Of a stretch of 18,834 nt of DNA, positions 1 to 7,527 are shown piece by piece. Origin of the DNA: Thauera sp. UBA6194 (GTDB lineage Bacteria; Pseudomonadota; Gammaproteobacteria; Burkholderiales; Rhodocyclaceae). The notes under the pieces are model-generated. The model saw nothing but the letters and a program-made list of their open reading frames with translations, did not search any database and was not told where the DNA came from. The position numbers and the translations under genes were made by a program. Every line of letters begins with the position of its first letter. Position 1 is the stretch's first letter. The stretch spans positions 29,392 to 48,225 of the forward strand of contig DITC01000062.1 in assembly GCA_002422685.1 (NCBI GenBank), in the 5' to 3' direction.

Positions 1-24
1 TCTATCCAGCTGAGCTACGGGCGC
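1..24 (-). tRNA. 5' part of a tRNA gene, probably tRNA-Arg (runs off window)
   Basis: Read on the minus strand the first 24 bases give a tRNA 5' end: acceptor strand GCGCCCG, U8-A9, then a D-arm GCTC-AGCTGGATA-GA. This matches the bacterial tRNA-Arg start I know best (the E. coli CCG-anticodon type begins the same way). The anticodon, T arm and 3' end lie outside the window, so the isotype is inferred. The mature 5' base is placed at 24 because GCGC at 21-24 begins the acceptor stem. Confidence 0.75.
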
Positions 25-30
25 CGCGTG

Positions 31-46
31 TCGGGAAAGCTCCCGA
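31..46. other. Hairpin in the tRNA 5' leader
   Basis: TCGGGA (31-36) and TCCCGA (41-46) form a perfect 6-bp stem around a 4-base loop. It lies 6 bases upstream of the mature tRNA 5' end, within the presumed precursor leader. There is no T tract on either strand, so it does not look like a terminator. A role in leader processing by RNase P or RNase E is possible but inferred. Confidence 0.4.
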
Positions 47-58
47 ACAAGGCCCGGA

Positions 59-87
59 AGCATAGCGGCGTTCAGCCATAAAGTCCA
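59..87 (-). promoter_or_regulatory. Candidate sigma-70 promoter for the tRNA gene
   Basis: On the minus strand, TGGACT (82-87; 4 of 6 to the -35 consensus), a 17-bp spacer and TATGCT (59-64; 4 of 6 to the -10 consensus) precede the tRNA. A GC-rich stretch follows the -10 box, like the discriminators of stable-RNA promoters. The leader would be about 28 nt. Confidence 0.4.
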
Positions 88-118
88 TTGCACGCTGCCA
101 TAATGGTTTCTACGTGGC

Positions 119-124
119 TATAAT
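119..124 (+). promoter_or_regulatory. -10 element upstream of the cytochrome gene
   Basis: A perfect TATAAT lies 49 bases upstream of the cytochrome c start codon. No convincing -35 hexamer sits at the usual spacing: TTGCAC at 88-93 is too far from it (25 bp). TTGCAC could instead pair with TACGTG at 111-116 (17-bp spacing), a weaker match. The promoter location is therefore likely but its exact architecture is unclear. Confidence 0.4.
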
Positions 125-173
125 CGCGACTTTAGAATCAGTCTCGCACCCCTGCCCGCCAAAGGATTCCAGC

Positions 174-611
174 ATGTCGAACCAACGCACCCGCTTCGCC
201 CTGCCCGCCGTTGCCATGATCGCAGCCGCTCTGCTGGCCGGCTGTGGCGAACAGAGCAAGATCGATCCGGAACTGACCGCAACGCTGATCCAGCCCGTCG
301 CGCGCGTCGAGATCAAGGCCGTCACCGTTGCCCCGGGCAGCCGTACGGGTGAGCAGATCGTCAAGTCGATCTGCGCAGGCTGTCACGACTCGGGCGCCGT
401 CGGCGCGCCGAAGACGGGTGATGCGGGCGAGTGGGCGCCGCGTCTGGCGCTGGGCTTCGACGCACTGACCGCCTCGGCGATCGCCGGCAAGGGTGCGATG
501 CCCCCGCGTGGCGGCGGCACCGACCTGACCGACACCGAAGTGGCGCGTGCGGTGGCCTATCTCGCGAACCTGGCCGGCGCCAGCTTCACCGAGCCGCCGG
601 TCGAACAGTAA
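174..611 (+). CDS. Monoheme class I cytochrome c lipoprotein (c5-like)
   Basis: The 145-residue product has a lipoprotein signal peptide ending in the lipobox LAGC (lipidated Cys24), so it is probably anchored to a membrane facing the periplasm. Heme attachment is CAGCH (Cys67, Cys70, His71), and Met109 in GAMPPRGG is the likely distal iron ligand. Layout and size (about 80 residues of cytochrome fold after a linker) fit the small cytochrome c5/c-551 electron carriers. It should shuttle electrons between respiratory complexes; the partners cannot be read from the sequence. The ATG at 174 is chosen because AAAGGA at 161-166 sits 7 bases upstream and the signal peptide begins properly there; an upstream in-frame GTG at 114 would overlap the -10 region. 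It is transcribed alone, ending at the terminator at 642-680. Confidence 0.9.
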   Translation: MSNQRTRFALPAVAMIAAALLAGCGEQSKIDPELTATLIQPVARVEIKAVTVAPGSRTGEQIVKSICAGCHDSGAVGAPKTGDAGEWAPRLALGFDALTASAIAGKGAMPPRGGGTDLTDTEVARAVAYLANLAGASFTEPPVEQ

Positions 612-641
612 GCCGATGACCGCGCCGTAGCGGTCACGTGA

Positions 642-680
642 GCAACAAAAAGGCAGCCCGCGCGGCTGCCTTTTTGTTGC
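642..680. terminator. Bidirectional rho-independent terminator
   Basis: A 39-base near-perfect inverted repeat has a GC-rich core stem GGCAGCC (652-658) / GGCTGCC (664-670) around a 5-base loop. The arms are flanked by GCAACAAAAA on the left and TTTTTGTTGC on the right, so a U tract follows the hairpin in both directions. It sits between the ends of the convergent cytochrome c and rep genes and should terminate both. Confidence 0.93.
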
Positions 681-743
681 CCGATGTCCGACGGGGCGAC
701 CCCCAAAGACAGTCGCTCCCATGGTGTCACGAGCGGCGGCGGT

Positions 744-2735
<1,992 letters not shown>

Positions 2736-2747
2736 CGTGGCGGCACT

Positions 2748-2775
2748 GAAAAACGAAGCCACCCGGGTGGGTGGC
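2748..2775 (-). terminator. Terminator-like hairpin in the rep leader
   Basis: GCCACCC (2758-2764) and GGGTGGC (2769-2775) make a perfect 7-bp stem with a 4-base loop. Read on the minus strand it is followed at once by TTCGTTTTTC, as in an intrinsic terminator. It ends only about 13 bases before the rep ATG, so it lies in the rep leader or upstream region. It could attenuate rep or stop transcripts entering from upstream. Confidence 0.5.
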
Positions 2776-2960
2776 GGGCTCCAATTCTAGCCGATCGACC
2801 GCGAGCGGTCGGCCGTCGTTACAGATCGCAGCACGCATCGGCCCCCGCCGGCCGCCGGGCGGCAGCGGGCCACGCGCATCGCTGCGGTCCGAAAGCGCGC
2901 TGCTCGGCACCTTTCCGCCTCGCCTCTGTCCCACGCTGCGTCGGGCAAACCCGGCCAAAG

Positions 2961-2989
2961 GTGACAAGCGACCAACCCTCCCGCACAAT
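2961..2989 (+). promoter_or_regulatory. Candidate sigma-70 promoter for the thioredoxin/pentapeptide pair
   Basis: GTGACA (2961-2966; 5 of 6 to TTGACA), a 17-bp spacer and CACAAT (2984-2989; 4 of 6 to TATAAT) lie upstream of the thioredoxin start. The leader would be about 45 nt. Spacing is optimal but the -10 match is only moderate. Confidence 0.4.
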
Positions 2990-3042
2990 CGGCGCGCACT
3001 CGCGGGTGTTCATGCACCCAATACGCCAACCCGGATTTCGTC

Positions 3043-3540
3043 ATGAAACTCAAGATTTTCGCCGCCCTTGCGCTTGTCGCCCTCGCCGCCGCGGGCTTCC
3101 TGGTGGTCACGCAGAAACAGCGCGCGCCCGATGTCGCCTTCTCCACCCTGCAAGGCGAGACCTTCCGCACCGCAGACCTGCGCGGCAAGGTGGTGCTGGT
3201 GAATTTCTGGGCGACGACCTGCACCAGCTGCATCAAGGAGATGCCGGCGCTGAAGGCCACCCAGGAGAAGTTCGAGGCCCGTGGTTACCAGACCGTGGCG
3301 GTGGCGATGGACTACGATCCGCCCGCGCAGGTCGCGGCCTTCGTCGAGCGCAACCCGCTCCCCTTCACCTTCGTGCTCGACCGCGACGGCAGCGTCGCGC
3401 GCAGCTTCGACGGCGTGCGGCTGACACCGACCACCTTCATCCTGAACAAGCGCGGCGAGATCGTGCAGAAGCTGCTCGGCGAGCCCAAGCTCGACGCGCT
3501 GCACACGCTGATCGACAAGCTGCTCGCCGAACCGGCCTGA
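3043..3540 (+). CDS. Membrane-anchored TlpA/ResA-like thioredoxin-fold protein
   Basis: The 165-residue product begins with one hydrophobic segment (residues 4-23) lacking an obvious cleavage site, so it is probably an inner-membrane anchor with the catalytic domain in the periplasm. The thioredoxin fold carries NFWATTCTSC with the active-site CTSC at 60-63, and the cis-proline motif LTPTTF (Pro129). The PDVAFSTLQGETFRTADLRG lead-in is typical of the TlpA/ResA/AhpC-TSA group. Such proteins reduce disulfides in exported proteins, for example apocytochrome c or copper-site proteins. Its substrate here is unknown. The next gene, 44 bases downstream on the same strand, encodes an exported protein with four cysteines, a plausible client. 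No good Shine-Dalgarno precedes the ATG; the start is chosen from the signal anchor. Confidence 0.85.
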   Translation: MKLKIFAALALVALAAAGFLVVTQKQRAPDVAFSTLQGETFRTADLRGKVVLVNFWATTCTSCIKEMPALKATQEKFEARGYQTVAVAMDYDPPAQVAAFVERNPLPFTFVLDRDGSVARSFDGVRLTPTTFILNKRGEIVQKLLGEPKLDALHTLIDKLLAEPA

Positions 3541-3584
3541 CATCCCGCTGTCGGACCCTCGACCGCATCCTCACTACATCGCCC

Positions 3585-4232
3585 ATGCCCACGACACGCG
3601 CTGCACTGCTCCTCGCCCTGTGCACAAGCACCCTGCTCACACTGCCTGGCCCGGCCGAAGCCCAGCGCGCCGGCAACATCGGCGGCTGCGACATCCGCCG
3701 CGGCACCTTGTGCACAGACATGAACCTGAACGGGGCGAACCTGGAAGGGGTGAATCTGGCCAATTCGCAGTTCACCCGCTCGGACCTCTCGGGCGCCAAC
3801 CTGCGCGGCGCCACGCTGAACGAGGCGAACTTTTTTCAGGCCGACATGAGCGGCGCCATGCTGGACGAGGCCGCGATGCTGCGCACCAACCTGCGCGGCA
3901 CCCGCCTCTCCGGCGCCAGCCTGAAGGGGGCGAACCTGCGCAACGCGATCATGCAGAACGCCGACCTGCACGACGCCGATCTGTCATCCGCCCAGCTCGG
4001 CGGGGCCAACCTGACCAATGCGCGCGCCGAAAACACGCGCTTCGACGGCGCCGACCTTCAGCGCACCAACCTGCGCGCCGCCAAGCTGTCGGGCGCGTCC
4101 TTCGTCGGCGCCAATCTGAAGGGCGCCAACTTCACCCGCGCTCAGCTCACCGACGCCGACCTGAGCGGCGCGAACATCGATCAGGCCATCTTCCTGAACG
4201 CCCAGACCGAAGGCTGCAAGGGCTGCCCCTGA
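3585..4232 (+). CDS. Exported pentapeptide-repeat protein with terminal cysteine pairs
   Basis: The 215-residue product has a cleavable Sec signal (residues 1-26, AEA then Q). Then follow about 33 uninterrupted pentads (residues 45-209) of the A(D/N)LXX type, such as GANLE, GANLR, DADLS and GANLK. This repeat folds as a right-handed quadrilateral beta-helix of about eight coils. The fourth position of each pentad is Leu, Phe or Met almost throughout; the exceptions include NARAE (145-149). After signal removal exactly four cysteines remain: Cys35 and Cys43 before the solenoid and Cys211 and Cys214 (CKGC) at its end. Qnr-type gyrase mimics are cytoplasmic, so that role does not fit an exported protein. 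Function unknown; a periplasmic structural or binding role is inferred. It probably shares a transcript with the thioredoxin gene. No clear ribosome site precedes the ATG, which is chosen from the signal peptide. Confidence 0.85.
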   Translation: MPTTRAALLLALCTSTLLTLPGPAEAQRAGNIGGCDIRRGTLCTDMNLNGANLEGVNLANSQFTRSDLSGANLRGATLNEANFFQADMSGAMLDEAAMLRTNLRGTRLSGASLKGANLRNAIMQNADLHDADLSSAQLGGANLTNARAENTRFDGADLQRTNLRAAKLSGASFVGANLKGANFTRAQLTDADLSGANIDQAIFLNAQTEGCKGCP

Positions 4233-4243
4233 GCGCAGCCCTT
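4218..4243. terminator. Hairpin across the pentapeptide gene stop, between convergent genes
   Basis: AAGGGCTGC (4218-4226) and GCAGCCCTT (4235-4243) pair perfectly over 9 bp, with the TGA stop codon of the pentapeptide gene in the 8-base loop. No U tract follows on either strand, so it is not a classic intrinsic terminator. The convergent lipA ends 21 bases further on, and no other terminator is visible in that gap. It may protect both 3' ends. Confidence 0.45.
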
Positions 4244-4263
4244 GAAAGCCTGGCCGAGAAGGC

Positions 4264-5211
4264 TCAGACCACCCCGGCGCCGTGCGCCTGCTGGTCGGCC
4301 CAGTAGCTCGAGCGCACCATCGGCCCACAGGCGGCGTTCTTGAAGCCCATCTTCAACGCTTCGGTCTCGAACATCTTGAAGGTGTCGGGGTGCACGTAGC
4401 GCAGCACCGGCAGGTGGCCGCCGGAGGGCTGCAGGTACTGGCCGATGGTGAGCATCTCGACGTCGTGCGCGCGCAGGTCGCGCATGACCTCGAGGATCTC
4501 CTCGTCGGTCTCGCCCAGGCCCACCATCAGCCCCGACTTGGTCGCCACGTCCGGATGACGCGCCTTGAACTGCTTGAGCAGCTCGAGCGAGTATGCGTAG
4601 TCCGAGCCCGGGCGCGCCTGCTTGTACAGGCGGGGCACGGTCTCGAGGTTGTGGTTCATGACGTCGGGCGGGGCGGCGTCGAAGATGTCGAGCGCGATCT
4701 CCATGCGGCCGCGGAAGTCGGGCACCAGCACCTCGATGCGGGTCTTGGGCGAGGCGGCGCGCGTCTCGCGGATGCAGTCGACGAAGTGCTGGGCGCCGCC
4801 GTCGCGCAGGTCGTCGCGGTCCACCGAGGTGATCACCACGTAGTTCAGCCGCATCGCGGCGATGGTCTTGGCGAGATCCGCCGGCTCGTCGGGGTTGAGC
4901 GGCTCGGGGCGACCGTGGCCGACGTCGCAGAAGGGGCAGCGGCGGGTGCAGATGTCACCCATGATCATGAAGGTGGCCGTGCCCTTGCCGAAGCATTCGT
5001 GGATGTTCGGGCAGGAGGCTTCCTCGCACACGGTGTGCAGCTTGTGCTCGCGCAGCGTGTCCTTGATCTCGTTGAAGCGCTCGGCTTCCATGCCGGCGCC
5101 GAGCTTGATGCGGATCCACTCCGGCTTCTTGAGGCGTTCGGCGGGGACGATCTTGATCGGGATGCGGGCGGTCTTGTCGGCGCCGCGTTGCTTGCGCGCA
5201 GGGGTTACCAT
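4264..5211 (-). CDS. lipA: Lipoyl synthase (radical SAM)
   Basis: The 315-residue enzyme inserts two sulfurs into octanoyl chains carried on E2 or H-protein domains, finishing the lipoyl cofactor in the cytoplasm. The auxiliary 4Fe-4S cluster motif is Cys62, Cys67, Cys73 (CEEASCPNIHEC) and the radical SAM cluster is Cys88, Cys92, Cys95 (CTRRCPFC). The C-terminal RSSY (300-303) holds the serine that also ligates the auxiliary cluster in this family. Length and motifs are normal. The start at 5211 (MVTPARKQRG) gives the usual basic N-terminal tail; the frame is open further upstream but that part is unlike LipA. lipB ends 67 bases upstream, so the two probably share a transcript and act in sequence. 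It closes the long minus-strand gene run. Confidence 0.97.
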   Translation of the reverse strand: MVTPARKQRGADKTARIPIKIVPAERLKKPEWIRIKLGAGMEAERFNEIKDTLREHKLHTVCEEASCPNIHECFGKGTATFMIMGDICTRRCPFCDVGHGRPEPLNPDEPADLAKTIAAMRLNYVVITSVDRDDLRDGGAQHFVDCIRETRAASPKTRIEVLVPDFRGRMEIALDIFDAAPPDVMNHNLETVPRLYKQARPGSDYAYSLELLKQFKARHPDVATKSGLMVGLGETDEEILEVMRDLRAHDVEMLTIGQYLQPSGGHLPVLRYVHPDTFKMFETEALKMGFKNAACGPMVRSSYWADQQAHGAGVV

Positions 5212-5278
5212 GGTCGCTGTTCTCTGTGGGTTTCCGGGTTGGAAAGGCGTTCGAGCCGGTCGTGGGCCAGGGACGCGA

Positions 5279-5971
5279 TTATGACCCGACGCGCGCCGCT
5301 GCGGCAGGCTCGGCGGGCGGATTCGCGTCATCGTTTTCCCCAATGCCCGACGATGAGCTCGGGTGCAGGGGTGGCAGCAGGCGCTGCAGATGGCCGAGCA
5401 GGCATTCACCGACCTGCTCGACGCTGGTGTCGATGCCGAAGTCCTTCATGCGGATCGTCTTCAGGCCCTCGTAGCCGCAGGGGTTGATCCAGCCGAAGGG
5501 GGCGAGGTCGGTGTCGACGTTGATCGCGAGGCCGTGGTAGCTGCAGCCGTTCTTCACGCGCAGACCGAGCGCGGCGATCTTGTCGCCGGCGATGTAGACG
5601 CCGGGCGCGCCGTCCTTGCGCTCGGCGGCAAGGCCGTAGTCGGCCAGAGTGTCGATGATCGCCTGTTCCATCAGGTGCACCAGCTCGCGCACCTTGAGCT
5701 TGCGTCGGTGCAGGTCGAGCAGCAGGTAAGCCACCAGCTGGCCGGGGCCGTGGTAGGTGATCTGGCCGCCGCGGTCGATGTGGACGAGCGGGATGTTTCC
5801 AGGGTTCTGCAGCAGGTGCTCGGGCTTGCCGGCCTGGCCGAGGGTGTAGACCGGCGGGTGCTGCAGCAGCCAGATCTCGTCGGCCGTGTCGGCGCCGCGT
5901 CCGGCGGTGAACACGCGCATCGCCTCGAGCGCTGGCGCGTACTCCACCAGGCCGAGACGCTTGACGATCAC
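5279..5971 (-). CDS. lipB: Octanoyl-[ACP]:protein N-octanoyltransferase
   Basis: The 230-residue product transfers octanoate from acyl carrier protein to the lipoyl-domain lysine, supplying the LipA substrate. The family block RGGQITYHGPGQ is at 67-78. The catalytic pair is Lys131 (GDKIAALGLRV) and Cys165 (INPCGYEG). The GTG start at 5971 overlaps the stop of ybeD by 4 bases (GTGA), pointing to translational coupling, and places the protein start at MIVKRLGLVEY as in LipB homologues. Residues from about 203 to 230 form a Ser/Ala/Pro-rich tail beyond the catalytic domain; E. coli LipB is 213 residues. The tail is probably disordered. Confidence 0.95.
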   Translation of the reverse strand: MIVKRLGLVEYAPALEAMRVFTAGRGADTADEIWLLQHPPVYTLGQAGKPEHLLQNPGNIPLVHIDRGGQITYHGPGQLVAYLLLDLHRRKLKVRELVHLMEQAIIDTLADYGLAAERKDGAPGVYIAGDKIAALGLRVKNGCSYHGLAINVDTDLAPFGWINPCGYEGLKTIRMKDFGIDTSVEQVGECLLGHLQRLLPPLHPSSSSGIGENDDANPPAEPAAAARVGS

Positions 5972-6252
5972 AGCACCACCTTGACCATCGGGTGCGCGGT
6001 CAGCGCACGGTACAGCGCATCGACCTGCGCCTGCGACAGCGCGCGGAAGGTGCAGGTGACCGCGAGGTAGTTGCCCTTGCTCGACGGCCGCATCTCGACG
6101 CCGGCGGGGTCGAAGTCGGGGGCATGGTCCAGCACGACCTCGATCACCGCCTGGGCAAAGCCGTCGACACGGGCGCCCATGACCTTGATGGGAAAGTCGC
6201 ACGGGTAGTCGATCAGGGTCTGGCGCGTCGGCGCGTCTTTCATTTCAGCCAT
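5968..6252 (-). CDS. ybeD: YbeD-like DUF493 protein
   Basis: This 94-residue protein belongs to the DUF493/YbeD family, a small alpha-beta fold resembling regulatory ACT-like domains. The lines LIDYPCDFPIKVMG and YLAVTCTFRALSQAQVDALY fit the family pattern. Its biochemical role is not established; the recurrent position directly before lipB suggests some link to lipoate or cell-wall metabolism. AAGGTG lies about 7 bases before the ATG at 6252, which supports this start over the second Met at codon 4. It follows the carboxypeptidase gene after 24 bases and overlaps lipB by 4 bases. Confidence 0.88.
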   Translation of the reverse strand: MAEMKDAPTRQTLIDYPCDFPIKVMGARVDGFAQAVIEVVLDHAPDFDPAGVEMRPSSKGNYLAVTCTFRALSQAQVDALYRALTAHPMVKVVL

Positions 6253-6276
6253 TGTTCGTCACCTTGAGGCCCGCGC

Positions 6277-7404
6277 TTACAGACTCTTGAAGAACATCAC
6301 GATCGCGTCCCACAGACGGCCGAAGAAGCCGGCGACCGGCACGTCCTCGAGCGCCACGACCGGATAGCGGCCCAGCGTCTGTCCTTCGGCGCTCAGCGTC
6401 AGCATGCCGACCTGCTGCCCCTTCTGGATCGGCGCGACCAGGGGCTGGCGGCTTTCGAGCGTGGCCTCGACCTTGTCGGCCGACGACGTCGGCAGCGACA
6501 TCACGAAATCTTCGCTGAAGCCGACCGGCAACTCGTTGAGCTTGCCTTTCCAGACGCGAAACTGCGACAGCGCCTCGCCGCCGCCGTACAGCTTGACGGT
6601 CTGGTAGAACTGGAAGCCGAAGTTCAGCAGCTTGAGCGACTCCTGCGCACGCACGGTGTCGGACGCGGCGCCGAGCACCACCGAGATCAGCCGGCGCTCG
6701 CCGCGCTGGGCGGTGGACACCAGGCAGTAGCCGGCGCTGCTGGTGTGCCCGGTCTTCATGCCGTCGACGGTCGGATCCATGTACAGCAGACGGTTGCGGT
6801 TGGGCTGCTTGATGTTGTTGTAGGTGTATTCCTTGAGCGAATACAGGCTGTAGTACTCGGGGAAATCGCGAATGATCGCGGCCGCGAGCAGCGCGAGGTC
6901 GTTGGCGGTGGTGTAGAGCTGAGGATCGGGCAGGCCGGTGGAGTTGGCGAAATTGGTGTTCGTCATGCCCAGGCGCTGCGCTTCGCGGTTCATCAGCACG
7001 GCGAAGGCTTCCTCGCTGCCGGCGATGGTTTCGGCGAGCGCGACGCAGGCGTCGTTGCCGGACTGCACGATCACGCCGCGGATCAGCTGGTCCACGGTGA
7101 CCGGCTTGTTCGGCTCGATGAACATGCGCGAGCCTTCCATGCGCCAGGCCTTCTCCGACACCGGCACCTGCTGCTCGGGGCTGAGCGTGCCCGCCTTGAG
7201 CGCCGCGAAGGTGAGGTAGGCGGTCATCAGCTTGGTCAGCGAGGCGGGCTCGACGCGGGCGTCGACGTCCTTGCCGGCGAGCACCTGTCCGGTGGCCTGA
7301 TCGACCAGCACCCAGGCGTTCGCGGCCAGCGCGGGCGCCGGCACCGGCTGGGCCAGCGCGACCAGGGAGAAGAGCGACACGAATACGGCAATCAACAAAC
7401 GCAT
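6277..7404 (-). CDS. dacA: D-alanyl-D-alanine carboxypeptidase (PBP5/6 family)
   Basis: The 375-residue product is a low-molecular-mass penicillin-binding protein. It removes the terminal D-Ala from peptidoglycan pentapeptides in the periplasm and so limits cross-linking. A signal peptide covers residues 1-18. The catalytic motifs are Ser55-Leu-Thr-Lys58 (SLTK), Ser115-Gly-Asn117 and Lys217-Thr-Gly219 (KTGHT). A C-terminal beta domain follows, then a final amphipathic segment (GFFGRLWDAIVMFFKSL) that anchors PBP5-type enzymes on the outer face of the inner membrane. The ATG at 7404 starts the signal peptide; a further in-frame stretch upstream lacks a ribosome site and crosses the promoter. 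It has its own promoter (7444-7472) although it sits within the elongasome gene run. Paralogues are called dacA or dacC; the symbol is a family-level choice. Confidence 0.94.
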   Translation of the reverse strand: MRLLIAVFVSLFSLVALAQPVPAPALAANAWVLVDQATGQVLAGKDVDARVEPASLTKLMTAYLTFAALKAGTLSPEQQVPVSEKAWRMEGSRMFIEPNKPVTVDQLIRGVIVQSGNDACVALAETIAGSEEAFAVLMNREAQRLGMTNTNFANSTGLPDPQLYTTANDLALLAAAIIRDFPEYYSLYSLKEYTYNNIKQPNRNRLLYMDPTVDGMKTGHTSSAGYCLVSTAQRGERRLISVVLGAASDTVRAQESLKLLNFGFQFYQTVKLYGGGEALSQFRVWKGKLNELPVGFSEDFVMSLPTSSADKVEATLESRQPLVAPIQKGQQVGMLTLSAEGQTLGRYPVVALEDVPVAGFFGRLWDAIVMFFKSL

Positions 7405-7443
7405 GAGAACAACCCGGGAAGATTTGAAGAAATAGAGCGGCAG

Positions 7444-7472
7444 ATTATAGGCGCCGGCCGGAGCGAGGCCAA
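7444..7472 (-). promoter_or_regulatory. Sigma-70 promoter for dacA
   Basis: On the minus strand TTGGCC (7467-7472), a 17-bp spacer and a perfect TATAAT (7444-7449) lie upstream of the carboxypeptidase gene. The implied transcript start is near 7437, giving a leader of about 33 nt. This is one of the best promoter matches in the window. It implies that dacA-ybeD-lipB-lipA can be transcribed independently of the mre genes. Confidence 0.6.
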
Positions 7473-7520
7473 AAAACGAAAGCCTTTGTTTCAACCCGGC
7501 GCAGGCTGGCGCAGCGCCGG
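7471..7520 (-). terminator. Possible terminator after rlpA
   Basis: Just past the rlpA stop, CCGGCGC (7496-7502) and GCGCCGG (7514-7520) form a perfect 7-bp stem with an 11-base loop. A run of six T (minus strand, 7471-7476) follows only after about 19 bases, further than usual. Termination is therefore plausible but imperfect, and the T run overlaps the dacA -35 box. Confidence 0.35.
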
Positions 7521-7527
7521 TTCGGCC

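Larger units (their letters stand above)
2736..3042. other. Divergent intergenic region between rep and the thioredoxin gene
   Basis: This 307-base stretch has no convincing gene. Going rightward it holds the rep-leader hairpin (2748-2775), a 14-base inverted repeat GACCGC-GA-GCGGTC (2797-2810), and a GC-rich stretch without recognised signals (about 2811-2955). A candidate promoter for the thioredoxin gene (2961-2989) follows. Short open frames here on both strands lack ribosome sites and recognisable products. No clear promoter for rep could be picked out. Confidence 0.6.

Noticed and set aside
2771..3046. 91-codon plus-strand open frame in the rep/thioredoxin gap
   Set aside because: No ribosome site, no hydrophobic or domain pattern, rich in Arg/Pro/Ser, and it overlaps the promoter and start of the thioredoxin gene.
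3717..4211. Short periodic DNA pattern as a tandem repeat or CRISPR array
   Set aside because: The 15-base periodicity comes from the pentapeptide codons; units diverge at the DNA level and there are no spacers.
3585..4232. Quinolone-resistance (Qnr-like) function for the pentapeptide protein
   Set aside because: A clear export signal puts it outside the cytoplasm, away from gyrase, and it lacks the loops seen in Qnr proteins.
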